Positions 16,576 to 24,729 of a DNA stretch of 33,921 nt are shown piece after piece. The number at the start of each line of letters is the position of its first letter. Positions within the stretch are counted from its first letter, which is position 1. The stretch covers positions 1 to 33,921 of the forward strand of contig NZ_BCPV01000042.1 in assembly GCF_001544135.1 (NCBI RefSeq), given 5' to 3'. The notes under the pieces are model-generated. The model saw only the letters and a program-made list of their open reading frames with translations. It searched no databases and had not been told where the DNA came from. Position numbers and translations under genes: made by a program. This DNA is from Geobacillus zalihae NBRC 101842 (GTDB taxonomy: Bacteria; Bacillota; Bacilli; Bacillales; Anoxybacillaceae).

Positions 16576-16605
16576 TTGAATCCCCGCCGCTGCGCCCTGT
16601 ATAAT
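16576..16605 (+). promoter_or_regulatory. Sigma-A promoter of ytoI
   Basis: TTGAAT (16576-16581), 18 bases, then a perfect TATAAT (16600-16605), about 30 bases before the TTG start of ytoI. Confidence 0.7.
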
Positions 16606-16637
16606 GGAGGTAACAATGCGTAAAGGGTGAAGAACCG

Positions 16638-17945
16638 TTGGCGACAAAACACGAGCAAATTTTGGAATACATTCACCGGCTGCCGATCGGCGAGAAAATT
16701 TCTGTCCGGCAGATCGCCAAGGAAATGGGCGTAAGCGAAGGGACGGCGTACCGGGCGATCAAGGACGCCGAGAACAAAGGGTATGTGAGCACGATTGAAC
16801 GCGTCGGCACGATCCGGATTGAGAAGAAACGGAAGGAAAACATTGAGAAGCTTACGTACGCTGAGGTTGTCAACATTGTGGACGGCCAAGTGCTTGGCGG
16901 ACGTGAAGGGCTGCATAAGACGCTCAACCGTTTTGTCATCGGCGCCATGCAGCTGGAGGCGATGATGCGCTATACGGGCGCAGGGGATTTGCTTATCGTC
17001 GGCAACCGGACGAAGGCGCACGAGCTGGCGCTTCAGGCGGGGGCGGCCGTGCTCATCACCGGCGGGTTTGACACGGCCGACCACGTGAAAAAGCTCGCCG
17101 ATGAGCGGCGGCTGCCGATCATTTCGACGAGCTATGACACGTTTACGGTCGCGACGATGATCAACCGGGCGATTTACGACCAGCTCATCAAAAAAGAAAT
17201 TGTGTTGGTCGAGGATATTCTCATTCCGCTTGACAAAACAGCGTACTTGCGCGTCCATGATCCGATTGAGCGGTGGTATGCGTTGAACAAAGAGACGCGC
17301 CATAGCCGGTTCCCGGTCGTCGATGATGAGCTGAAAGTGCAAGGGGTTGTGACGGCAAAAGACGTGCTGGATGTTGACCGGCAGCTGCCGATCGAAAAGG
17401 TGATGACGAAGCAGCCGATTACGGTGAACGGAAAAACGTCAGTGGCGTTTGCTTCTCATATTATGGTATGGGAAGGAATTGAGCTTCTCCCGGTGGTGGA
17501 TGACTATAACCGGCTGCAAGGGATCATCAGCCGCCAAGACGTGTTAAAAGCGCTGCAAATGGCGCAGCGTCAGCCGCAAGTCGGGGAGACGATCGATGAT
17601 CTCATCACCGCCCAGTTTCGTGAGTCAGGCGACAAAGAAACGCTGTTTCGCTGCACGATTACGCCGCAGATGACGAACTATTTAGGGACGCTCTCGTACG
17701 GCGTGTTTACGACAATCGTCACCGAAGCAGCGGCGCGCATGCTTCGCGCGTACAAACGCGGCGATTTGGTGATGGAAAATATCACGATTTACTTCATCAA
17801 GCCGGTGCAAATCGACAGCACGGTCGACGTGCGGGCAAAGCTTTTAGAGCTCGGGCGCAAGTTCGGGAAAGTGGATGTCGAAGTGTATAACGAAGGCGAT
17901 CTTGTCGGCAAAGCCATGATGATGTGCCAGCTGATCGACCGATAA
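16638..17945 (+). CDS. ytoI: DRTGG/CBS-domain protein YtoI with hotdog C-terminus
   Basis: The 435-aa protein has four parts: an N-terminal winged helix (about 1-65, with VSEGTAYRAIKDAENKGYV), a DRTGG domain (about 70-185), two CBS domains (about 190-310, for example HSRFPVVDDELKVQGVVTAKDVL and LLPVVDDYNRLQGIISRQDVL), and a hotdog-fold C-terminus (about 325-435). CBS pairs usually sense adenine nucleotides, so it may be a regulator or a nucleotide-gated thioesterase; its role is not known. The start is a TTG at 16638 with AAAGGGTGA 7 bases upstream. The same gene is next to ytpI and nrnA in B. subtilis. Confidence 0.9.
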   Translation: MATKHEQILEYIHRLPIGEKISVRQIAKEMGVSEGTAYRAIKDAENKGYVSTIERVGTIRIEKKRKENIEKLTYAEVVNIVDGQVLGGREGLHKTLNRFVIGAMQLEAMMRYTGAGDLLIVGNRTKAHELALQAGAAVLITGGFDTADHVKKLADERRLPIISTSYDTFTVATMINRAIYDQLIKKEIVLVEDILIPLDKTAYLRVHDPIERWYALNKETRHSRFPVVDDELKVQGVVTAKDVLDVDRQLPIEKVMTKQPITVNGKTSVAFASHIMVWEGIELLPVVDDYNRLQGIISRQDVLKALQMAQRQPQVGETIDDLITAQFRESGDKETLFRCTITPQMTNYLGTLSYGVFTTIVTEAAARMLRAYKRGDLVMENITIYFIKPVQIDSTVDVRAKLLELGRKFGKVDVEVYNEGDLVGKAMMMCQLIDR

Positions 17946-17956
17946 ACGGTAAAGGC

Positions 17957-17999
17957 AAAAAAAGGATGTCCACTTCCTCATTGGAACATCCTTTTCCTT
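17957..17999. terminator. Bidirectional rho-independent terminator
   Basis: AAAAGGATGT pairs with ACATCCTTTT across a loop in which CCA and TGG can also pair. A-rich and T-rich flanks serve both ytoI and the convergent ytpI. Confidence 0.88.
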
Positions 18000-18030
18000 T
18001 ATCGTTGGCCGGCGCATACGCCAAACGGTA

Positions 18031-18339
18031 TTACCCTTGTTTTGCCGCTTCCTTTGCCTCTTCGACCGCCTGCGGCAGATAGCAGCGGTAGGCGCGGTAG
18101 CCGGCCCAAACGCTCCCGAAGCCTAAGGCGATAAAAATGGCGCAGATGATATAGGTCACGGTTGTCTGATACAAAAACAATTGGTTGATCCCGAACAAGG
18201 CAACGAACAGTCCAAGCGCCATGCTCGATTTCGCTGAGAGAAAGCGGCGTTCCATCGGACGATGGGAGCGGACGTAGCGGATTTTATAATAGACGTAAAA
18301 CGAAAAGGAAAATATAATGAAAATAACCAGGGCTGGCAT
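18031..18339 (-). CDS. ytpI: YtpI-like membrane protein
   Basis: The 102-aa protein has three probable membrane helices (about residues 2-17, 40-58 and 62-82) with a basic loop (KIRYVRSHRPMERRF) between the first two and an Ala/Glu-rich cytoplasmic tail. GGAGGGA lies 7 bases before the ATG at 18339, which sets the start. Position between ytoI and nrnA matches B. subtilis ytpI. Function is unknown. Confidence 0.85.
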   Translation of the reverse strand: MPALVIFIIFSFSFYVYYKIRYVRSHRPMERRFLSAKSSMALGLFVALFGINQLFLYQTTVTYIICAIFIALGFGSVWAGYRAYRCYLPQAVEEAKEAAKQG

Positions 18340-18439
18340 GGTTGGGTCCCTCCGTTGTTCATTTCTTTTTTCATTGTACATAGAAGCAGGGAAAAATGCC
18401 AGCGGTTGAATATGACAGGTGACTAAAGGGGAAGAACGA

Positions 18440-19387
18440 ATGAAACCGGTTCATCAACAAATTCTTGATGCGATTCGTGAATTTGACACGATCATCATCC
18501 ACCGCCACGTTCGCCCGGACCCGGACGCGTACGGGTCGCAAGGCGGGTTGGCGGCATTGCTTCGGGCGTCGTTTCCGAAAAAAAGGGTGTACGCGGTCGG
18601 AACGGACGATCCGTCGCTGTCGTTTTTGCGGAACATGGATGTCATTGATGATTCTGTGTACGCGCAGGCGCTCGTGATCGTCTGCGATACAGCTAATGAG
18701 GAGCGGATTTGCGACAGCCGCTATCGGCTCGGGCGAAAGCTCATTAAAATTGACCATCACCCGAACGACACGCCGTATGGCGACATTATGTGGGTCGATA
18801 CCGCCGCCAGTTCGACAAGCGAGATGATTTATGAGTTTTATTTGGCGGGGAAAGAGGAAGGGTTGACGATGACCGTTGAGGCGGCGCGTCTCATTTACGC
18901 CGGCATTGTCGGCGATACGGGCCGCTTTTTGTTTCCGCGCACAAGTGAAAAAACGTTCCGCTACGCTGGGGAGCTCATTTCGTACGGCTTTTCGCTGACG
19001 GAATTGTACGACGGATTGTATCGGACGAGCTTGCCGCTCGCCCGCTTAAGCGGTTATGTGTTGTCGAACTTTATGATCGAGGAAGGGGTGGCGGCTGTGA
19101 AAATGCCGCGGGCGCTGCTTGAGGAATACGGCGTCACCCCGCTTGAGGCGTCGCAGCTCGTCAGTTTGCTCGGCAATATTGACGGCATTGTCGCCTGGGT
19201 GTTTTTCATTGAGGAAGAACGGGAAATCCGCGTCCGCTTCCGTTCCAAAGGGCCGGTCATCAATGTGGTCGCCAAACGCTACGGCGGCGGCGGCCATCCG
19301 CTCGCAGCCGGTGCGTCCATTGCTTCTTGGGAGGAAGCGGATCGCGTGATTGAAGACGTAAAAGCGGTCTGTCGGGCTGAGCGGTGA
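18440..19387 (+). CDS. nrnA: Nano-RNase/pAp phosphatase, DHH-DHHA1 family
   Basis: NrnA degrades 2-5 nt RNA oligomers and dephosphorylates 3'-phosphoadenosine-5'-phosphate, replacing Orn in Firmicutes. The 315-aa product shows the DHH-family motifs: HRHVRPDPDAYGSQ (about 23-36), VCDTANEER, the signature KIDHHPND and, at the C-terminus, the DHHA1 substrate loop GGGGHPLAAGA (about 288-298). The ATG at 18440 is preferred over an in-frame GTG at 18419 because AAAGGGGAAG lies directly upstream. It is divergent from ytpI. A small mobile element is inserted 19 bases after its stop. Confidence 0.95.
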   Translation: MKPVHQQILDAIREFDTIIIHRHVRPDPDAYGSQGGLAALLRASFPKKRVYAVGTDDPSLSFLRNMDVIDDSVYAQALVIVCDTANEERICDSRYRLGRKLIKIDHHPNDTPYGDIMWVDTAASSTSEMIYEFYLAGKEEGLTMTVEAARLIYAGIVGDTGRFLFPRTSEKTFRYAGELISYGFSLTELYDGLYRTSLPLARLSGYVLSNFMIEEGVAAVKMPRALLEEYGVTPLEASQLVSLLGNIDGIVAWVFFIEEEREIRVRFRSKGPVINVVAKRYGGGGHPLAAGASIASWEEADRVIEDVKAVCRAER

Positions 19388-19406
19388 CGGAAACGGGTGG
19401 TTTTAA

Positions 19407-19575
19407 CATCTTTCCGAAAGAAGTCTCCCACTTCGAAACGAAGTGAAAGTGGGAGGTGAATTTCAGTAAAACCGTGGGGCACACGGGGATCGCTCGGTCA
19501 ACTTCCCATCATGAGATGGGATTACCCGAGAAGCCCCCACCTCTAAGCGAAGCGTAGGTGGTGGGAGTATGTCAC
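19407..19575 (+). mobile_element. Non-autonomous IS200/IS605-type element with guide-RNA-like scaffold, copy 3
   Basis: This element of about 169 bp shares ends with the two 222-bp copies but has a different middle. It follows TTTAA (19402-19406), starts CATCTTTCCGAAAGAAG, and has the same left hairpin (CTCCCACTT with AAGTGGGAG). Its interior contains a hairpin CTTCCCATC-ATGA-GATGGGA and a CTCGGTC/ACCCGAG pairing; the right end GCCCCCACCTCTAAGCGAAG then folds with the GGTGGTGGG that closes it. This arrangement matches what I recall of TnpB guide-RNA scaffolds in Geobacillus, where the bases just beyond the element act as guide. The exact right border is uncertain: 19567 (GTGGGAG) or 19575 (GTCAC). 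No tnpA or tnpB is present. Confidence 0.78.
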
Positions 19576-19617
19576 AAAGTTGTTGTTTCAAATGAAGCGT
19601 CATGTTGATAGGAGAAG

Positions 19618-19648
19618 GCGTCCCGAAGGCTTTCGGGACACCCTCTTT
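19618..19648. terminator. Probable terminator between nrnA and ytrI
   Basis: GTCCCGAA pairs with TTCGGGAC around a four-base loop; on the plus strand ACCCTCTTTTCC follows. It lies between convergent nrnA (plus) and ytrI (minus). The rest of 19576-19708 shows nothing else. Confidence 0.65.
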
Positions 19649-19708
19649 TCCTGCAAGACGCGCTTGTTTGGCACTCCACCGCGGCGGAATGGGGCGGCAA
19701 GGCGCGCT

Positions 19709-20212
19709 CTACGGAAGCGGCGTCAGTTTCACTTCGACGGCCAACAAGGTAAAGATCGTGAGTGTGTGAAGTTCAAGCCGGTATGTCTTCTCGTGGACCG
19801 TATACGTTTTGTTTTCAATTGCCCGCTCAATCAGTTCGCGGCTGTTGTACACCGTTTCGATATCTTTCGTAATCAAATGGGACAAATCTTCTTTGACGCT
19901 GTCTTCAATGCGAAACGTCGTGTAGGAATCAAGTTTATATTGCTCGGCGTTGGCGAGATGGACGGAAACGTCCTGAACGGTCAGCTTTTTTTTCATTTCC
20001 TTATTGTAATGAATATAGTCTTCCTGCCAAATGCGAATTTCGTTTTGCAAATCGGCGATCTGTTCGTTGAGCTCATTGACGTGCCGCACTTGTTTTTCCT
20101 GCAAGACGCCGAACATATACAAAAAGACAAACCAACTGATGAGCGCTCCGATCGCCGCGCCGGCAAAAAAGCGCTGCCATGACGGGTATTGGTAATACGG
20201 AGGAATTCTCAT
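19709..20212 (-). CDS. ytrI: Sporulation membrane protein YtrI
   Basis: The 167-aa protein has one membrane helix (about 14-36, FFAGAAIGALISWFVFLYMFGV) and then a coiled-coil segment (VNELNEQIADLQNEIRIWQED) and an extracytoplasmic domain. In B. subtilis ytrI is a sigma-E-dependent sporulation gene paired with ytrH. The ATG at 20212 overlaps the ytrH stop by four bases (ATGA), typical of translational coupling; a GTG at 20239 is a poorer choice. It is encoded opposite dnaE, as in B. subtilis. Confidence 0.88.
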   Translation of the reverse strand: MRIPPYYQYPSWQRFFAGAAIGALISWFVFLYMFGVLQEKQVRHVNELNEQIADLQNEIRIWQEDYIHYNKEMKKKLTVQDVSVHLANAEQYKLDSYTTFRIEDSVKEDLSHLITKDIETVYNSRELIERAIENKTYTVHEKTYRLELHTLTIFTLLAVEVKLTPLP

Positions 20213-20550
20213 GGCGAAATGTGCTCCTGTGTCAGCCACGTGATGATCGCCACTCCGGTCTGTGCTCCGCCCATGGCGGACAAAATGAGCAAAAATTGCC
20301 GCACGATGTCTTTCGTTTCCCCTAAAAACAGCCCTCGCTCAACGACGTAAAACGTGTCAAACGTCCCGCCGATGGCGGCGACGACCGCCCAAATGCGCAA
20401 ATCGCCGGCAAATCGGTACATGGCCGTCAGCGGCTGGCCGCCGCTCAAAAACGCGCCGAGCGCGCCGATGATGGCGCCGCCAAGCAGCACGCCGACGGCG
20501 ATAAAATAGCTTTGAATAAACGCCGGCAAGAAGGCTGCTTTTTCGTTCAT
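20209..20550 (-). CDS. ytrH: Sporulation membrane protein YtrH
   Basis: The 113-aa protein has three or four hydrophobic segments (about 12-34, 50-66, 82-103) with a conserved-looking glycine-rich start (VGVLLGGAIIGALGAFLSGG) and GGTFDTFYVVERG. In B. subtilis it is expressed in the mother cell early in sporulation. The ATG at 20550 has GGGCGGGG 5-12 bases upstream. It forms a two-gene operon with ytrI. I looked for a sigma-E promoter in the roughly 100 bases shared with the divergent dnaE and found no convincing match. Confidence 0.88.
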   Translation of the reverse strand: MNEKAAFLPAFIQSYFIAVGVLLGGAIIGALGAFLSGGQPLTAMYRFAGDLRIWAVVAAIGGTFDTFYVVERGLFLGETKDIVRQFLLILSAMGGAQTGVAIITWLTQEHISP

Positions 20551-20665
20551 GCGTTTCCCCGCCCTTTCTTTCTCTCTTATCTATGTATATCAATAGGGTG
20601 GACGGAGTATGTAGCCGAAAGAAAAGTTTTCGCCCGTCAAGCGCACGGATGAGGGAGGGATGGTC

Positions 20666-23600
20666 ATGATGTTCGTTCACTTGCATGTGTTGAGCGGATA
20701 CAGTTTGTTTCAAAGTGCGGCGGCGGTGGAGGCGCTTGCAGCGAGGGCGAAACAGCTCGGCTATCAAGCGCTCGCGCTCACGGACCGGAATGTGTTGTAT
20801 GGCGCTATTCCGTTTTACCGGGAATGCAAGCAGAACGGCATTCGCCCGATTATCGGCGTGACGGCTGATGTCGCTCTTTCTGGGGAGGAAGCGTTCCCGC
20901 TCGTGCTGTTGGCCGCCAATGAAGAGGGGTATCGCCATTTGCTTGAAATCAGCACCATGATGCAAATGGGGGAAACAAAGCATATGGAGGAAGCCGCTCT
21001 TGTGCGCTTAAGCGGCGGCATCATCGCCATCACTCCCGGAAGCGAGGGACGCGTCGAGTCGCTTGTAGCCGCCGGCGAATGGGAGCGGGCGAAAGAGGCG
21101 CTTGGCCGCTATCATCAGCTGTTTCCAGGACGGCTGTATGTCGCCGTTCAGCGCGGCGAGCAAACGCGAGCCCCATATGAAGCCGGGTTGTTGCAGCTGG
21201 CGGAGGAAACCGGCGTCCCGATCGTGGCGACGAACGACGTCCGTTACGTGGAGCGCAGCGATGCCGTGGCGTGGCGTTGCTTGCAGGCCATCGGCCGCGG
21301 CGCGCTGCTCGCTGACATTGAGGACGATAACGGCCGCTATTTGGCGGGGCCAGAGGAGATGGCGCGCCGGTTTGCGGACTTGCCGGAGGCGCTCGAGAAC
21401 AGCCTGGCGATCGCCGATCAATGCGAGTTGCAGATCGAGTTTGGCGGCTGGCGGCTGCCGGCGTATCCCGTTCCGGACGGAGAGACGGCCGACAGTTATT
21501 TGCGCCGCTTATCGGAACAAGGGCTCGCCCGACGCGTGCCGTCGGCCGATGAGCGCTACTGGCGTCGGCTTTCGCATGAGCTGGATGTGATTCAGTCGCT
21601 TCATTTCAGCGACTATTTTTTGATCGTCGCCGATGTGCTCGCCTACGCCCGCCGACGCGGCATCTTAACCGGCCCGGGCCGCGGTTCGGCGGCCGGGTCG
21701 CTTGTCGCCTACGCATTGTCGATCACCGATGTCGATCCGATCAAGTATGGGCTTTTGTTTGAACGGTTTTTAAATCCGGAGCGGGCGTCGGTGCCGGATA
21801 TTGACTTGGATTTTCCTGATGACCGGCGCGAAGAAGTGATTCGCTATGTGGCGGATAAATACGGGCGCGACCGCGTTGCGCAAATCATTACGTTCGGCAC
21901 GTTCGGCGCCAAAGCGGCGCTGCGCGAGACGGCCAAAGCGCTTGGCGTCCCTGGGCGGGAGGCGGAACAGGTTGCGGCGCTCTTGCCGAGCAAACAAAGT
22001 GTGACGCTCCGCCAATGGCATGCCGAGTCCGCCGCTTTTCGGCGCGCGGTGGCAGCGGTTCCGCAAGGGAGAGAGTGGCTGGCTGTTGCGCAAAAACTGG
22101 AAGGGCTGCCGCGCCATACGTCGATCCACGCTGCTGGTGTCATCATCAGCCCGGAGCCGCTCGTTCGCTTCGTGCCGCTGCAGCCAAGCCATGGCGAATG
22201 GCCGCTGACGCAATACGCGATGGGGGCGCTTGAAGCGCTTGGATTGCTGAAAATTGATTTTCTCGGTTTGCGCACGCTCACGTTGATCGAGCAGATCGTG
22301 CGTTTGATCGAGCGGCAGACCGGAAAGTCGTTTGACATCCGCACGTTGCCGCTTGATGATGAAAAAACGTACGCGCTGCTTGGCGCTGGAGATACAAATG
22401 GCATTTTTCAGCTCGAATCAAGCGGGATGAAGCGCGTGCTCGCCGAGCTGCGGCCGTCTGAGTTTGAAGATGTCGTCGCCGTCAATGCCTTGTATCGGCC
22501 GGGGCCGATGCAAATGATCCCCGTTTACATCCGGCGCAAGCGCGGCGAGGAGCCGATTGAATACATCCATCCTGACCTTGCGCCGATTTTAGCGCCGACA
22601 TACGGGGTATTGATCTATCAAGAGCAAATTATGCAAATCGCCGCCCGGCTTGCCGGATTTTCGCTCGGACAAGCGGACGTGCTTCGCCGGGCGGTGGCGA
22701 AAAAAGAGAAAGCGCTGCTTGCCAAGCAGCGTCAGGCGTTTGTCGCCGGCTGCGTGGCGAACGGCTATCCGAAAGCAGTCGCCGAGGAACTGTACCGACA
22801 CATCGTCCGCTTTGCCGATTACGGCTTCAACCGAAGCCACGCGGTCAGCTATGCGCTGTTGTCGTATGCGATGGCGTATATGAAAGCTCATTACCCGCTT
22901 TGTTTTTATGCGGTCATGCTCACCAATGCCTCCGGCGACCGAGAAAAAGCGGCGGTGTACTATTGGGAGGCGGCGCGAAAAGGGATCAACGTCCTTTTGC
23001 CGTCGGTCAACAAAAGCGTTTTTCGCTCTTTTGTGGAGGGGAGCGCCATTCGCCTTGGGCTCGCGATGGTGAAGCAAGTCGGCTCGGCGGCGAAGCTGAT
23101 TGTCGAGGAGCGGAAAGCGAACGGACCGTTTGCCGACTTCTTTGATTTCGCTGCTCGCCTGCTGCCAAAAGGGCTCGGGCGCCCGGCGCTCGAGGCGCTC
23201 ATTTCCGTTGGGGCGTTTGACGAGTTCGGTGCAGATCGGGCTTCGCTTCTTGCCAGCATTGACATTGCGATCGAACATGCGCAATGGGTTCAGGCGCTGC
23301 AAGCCGGAGGGCTGTCGTTAAAACCGAAATATGCTGCCGCACATTCGTGGCCTTTGTCCGAACGGCGGCGGCGGGAAGCGGAGTTTCTTGGCTTCGCCGT
23401 CACCCCGCATCCGGCGGCGGTGTGCCGCCCGTTGCTGCAAGCGGCGGGGGCGGTGTGTGTTGCCGATGTGCAAGGTCCGTCAACTGTGGTTGGGGGAGCG
23501 GTCGTCCGCATACGGAAAACGAGGACAAAGCAGGGTGAAGAAATGGCGTTTTTCACCGTCGGCGATGAGAGCGGGGAATTGGAGGCGGTGGCGTTTCCGA

Positions 23601-23947
23601 ACGTTTACCGCCGCGCGGCGGACGTATTGAAAGAAGGGCAGTTTGTATTGCTTGCCGGAATGATTGAGGTGCGCGGCGGACGGCGTCAGCTCATCATTCG
23701 CCGCGTCGAGCGCCTGCTCGTGTCAGCGCTGTATATTAACGCAGGCCATGCGCTATCGGACGGACCGCGGCTTGCGGCGTTGAAGCAGCTGCTCGAACAA
23801 CACCACGGAAGCATTCCGGTTTATTTATACGACGAAGCGAAGCGGAAGCTTCTCCGCCTGCCGGAACGGTATGCGGTTGACTTCACCGCGCCGCTTGTCG
23901 ACGAATTGCTCTCTCTATTCGGTGCTGGGCGCGTCGCTGTCAAATAA
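20666..23947 (+). CDS. dnaE: DNA polymerase III alpha subunit, DnaE type
   Basis: Gram-positive DnaE is the second replicative C-family polymerase beside PolC, extending RNA primers on the lagging strand. The 1093-aa product has an N-terminal PHP domain (about 3-205), then GPGRGSAAGSLVAYAL, the palm aspartates in PDIDLDF (about 376-382) and in LKIDFLGLRTL (about 531), the finger block DYGFNRSHAVSYALLSY, and an OB-fold near 945-1040. No exonuclease domain is present, as expected. The PHP metal site looks degenerate: HLHVLSGYS and TDRNVL stand where active PHP domains have HLHxHTxxS and TDHGNL. I start at the ATG at 20666, six bases after GGGAGGG; ATGs at 20660 and 20669 are also in frame. Confidence 0.95.
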   Translation: MMFVHLHVLSGYSLFQSAAAVEALAARAKQLGYQALALTDRNVLYGAIPFYRECKQNGIRPIIGVTADVALSGEEAFPLVLLAANEEGYRHLLEISTMMQMGETKHMEEAALVRLSGGIIAITPGSEGRVESLVAAGEWERAKEALGRYHQLFPGRLYVAVQRGEQTRAPYEAGLLQLAEETGVPIVATNDVRYVERSDAVAWRCLQAIGRGALLADIEDDNGRYLAGPEEMARRFADLPEALENSLAIADQCELQIEFGGWRLPAYPVPDGETADSYLRRLSEQGLARRVPSADERYWRRLSHELDVIQSLHFSDYFLIVADVLAYARRRGILTGPGRGSAAGSLVAYALSITDVDPIKYGLLFERFLNPERASVPDIDLDFPDDRREEVIRYVADKYGRDRVAQIITFGTFGAKAALRETAKALGVPGREAEQVAALLPSKQSVTLRQWHAESAAFRRAVAAVPQGREWLAVAQKLEGLPRHTSIHAAGVIISPEPLVRFVPLQPSHGEWPLTQYAMGALEALGLLKIDFLGLRTLTLIEQIVRLIERQTGKSFDIRTLPLDDEKTYALLGAGDTNGIFQLESSGMKRVLAELRPSEFEDVVAVNALYRPGPMQMIPVYIRRKRGEEPIEYIHPDLAPILAPTYGVLIYQEQIMQIAARLAGFSLGQADVLRRAVAKKEKALLAKQRQAFVAGCVANGYPKAVAEELYRHIVRFADYGFNRSHAVSYALLSYAMAYMKAHYPLCFYAVMLTNASGDREKAAVYYWEAARKGINVLLPSVNKSVFRSFVEGSAIRLGLAMVKQVGSAAKLIVEERKANGPFADFFDFAARLLPKGLGRPALEALISVGAFDEFGADRASLLASIDIAIEHAQWVQALQAGGLSLKPKYAAAHSWPLSERRRREAEFLGFAVTPHPAAVCRPLLQAAGAVCVADVQGPSTVVGGAVVRIRKTRTKQGEEMAFFTVGDESGELEAVAFPNVYRRAADVLKEGQFVLLAGMIEVRGGRRQLIIRRVERLLVSALYINAGHALSDGPRLAALKQLLEQHHGSIPVYLYDEAKRKLLRLPERYAVDFTAPLVDELLSLFGAGRVAVK

Positions 23948-23995
23948 GTCACCCTTTACTATTTCGCTATTTTGTTATATCGTATAACCATTAGG

Positions 23996-24006
23996 TGGTC
24001 AGACCA
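23996..24006 (+). promoter_or_regulatory. GntR/FadR-type operator palindrome at the regulator's own start
   Basis: TGGTCAGACCA is a perfect palindrome with a one-base centre and fits the FadR-subfamily consensus TNGTNNNACNA. It lies immediately before the GTG start codon (24007) and overlaps the ribosome-binding region, suggesting autoregulation. A TATAAC at 23983-23988 could be the -10. Confidence 0.55.
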
Positions 24007-24690
24007 GTGGATGAAGCGAAGGAGAGGGGTCATTGTATCAAAGAGGAGAACGTGTATGCCGAGACGTTGAAACATATCCACCGCATGATGGCGGGAGGCA
24101 ACTTAGCCCCTGGCGACAAGCTGCCGTCGGAGCGCGAGCTGGCCGAACGGTTCGGCGTCGGGCGTTCATCGGTGCGCGAGGCGTTGCGGGCGCTTGAATT
24201 TCTCGGCTTGATTGAAACGCGGCGCGGTGAGGGGAGGTATAGGCGTGAGGTTGGCAGCCACCAGCTGATCGACCTGTTGGCGATGTTTTTGTTGGAAAAC
24301 GAACGGGCGAAGGCCGATTTGGCGGAAACAAAATGGCTCATCGAGCGCCTGTTGCTTGCCCTTGCGTGTCGGCGCCGGAGCGCGGAGGACGTAGACGAGT
24401 TGAAAAAAATCGTTCGTCAAAAACCGATTGATTTCGCGCGGTTTTTCGAGACGGTGGTGGAAGCGGCTGGCAATGTTTTGCTCGCCCGCATTTGGCGGGT
24501 GCTGTCGGGGTTTGCCGCTTCATTTGCGCCCGAGCCGCCCCTTGCCGACGCCGGTTATGAACAGCTGCTCGCCGCTTTGGAAAGGCAAGATCCGGCGGAG
24601 ACTGTCGCCGTTTGGGAGGCGCAACGGCCTTCGCCGTTGTCGAAACGGGACGGACATCGTTTGACAAACAATGATGTCCATTTTCGATAA
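24007..24690 (+). CDS. GntR-family (FadR subfamily) transcriptional regulator
   Basis: The 227-aa product has an N-terminal winged helix-turn-helix of the GntR family (about 15-80, including GDKLPSERELAERFGVGRSSVREALRAL) and a helical C-terminal domain like FCD. In FCD domains histidines usually bind a metal; here the expected FHxxL histidine reads RFFETVVEAAGN and the later histidines are absent, so the effector site is altered or short. The start is GTG at 24007 (another GTG at 23995). The gene lies between dnaE and accDA, where B. subtilis has the malic enzyme gene ytsJ, and the accDA promoter lies in its last codons. Control of fatty-acid or central carbon genes is inferred from position only. 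Confidence 0.85.
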   Translation: MDEAKERGHCIKEENVYAETLKHIHRMMAGGNLAPGDKLPSERELAERFGVGRSSVREALRALEFLGLIETRRGEGRYRREVGSHQLIDLLAMFLLENERAKADLAETKWLIERLLLALACRRRSAEDVDELKKIVRQKPIDFARFFETVVEAAGNVLLARIWRVLSGFAASFAPEPPLADAGYEQLLAALERQDPAETVAVWEAQRPSPLSKRDGHRLTNNDVHFR

Positions 24691-24691
24691 A
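24652..24691 (+). promoter_or_regulatory. accDA promoter with overlapping imperfect palindrome
   Basis: A consensus -35 TTGACA (24661-24666) lies inside the last codons of the GntR gene; the -10 is weak (around CGATAA/GATAAA, 24685-24691, spacing 18-19). Around the -35, GGACATC-GTTTG (24652-24663) is mirrored by CAAAC (24665-24669) and, after three extra bases, GATGTCC (24673-24679). This may be an operator. It does not resemble the FapR site. Confidence 0.5.
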
Positions 24692-24729
24692 GTAGTAGAG
24701 AGGCGAAAACGCAAAGGAGGGGCTCCCTC

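Noticed and set aside
20551-20640. Possible sigma-E promoter for ytrHI
   Set aside because: CATA-like -10 sequences exist on the minus strand, but no matching -35 lies at the right distance.
24688-24700. FapR operator at accDA
   Set aside because: The TTAGTACC-type dyad expected for FapR is absent; a different palindrome is present at 24652-24679.
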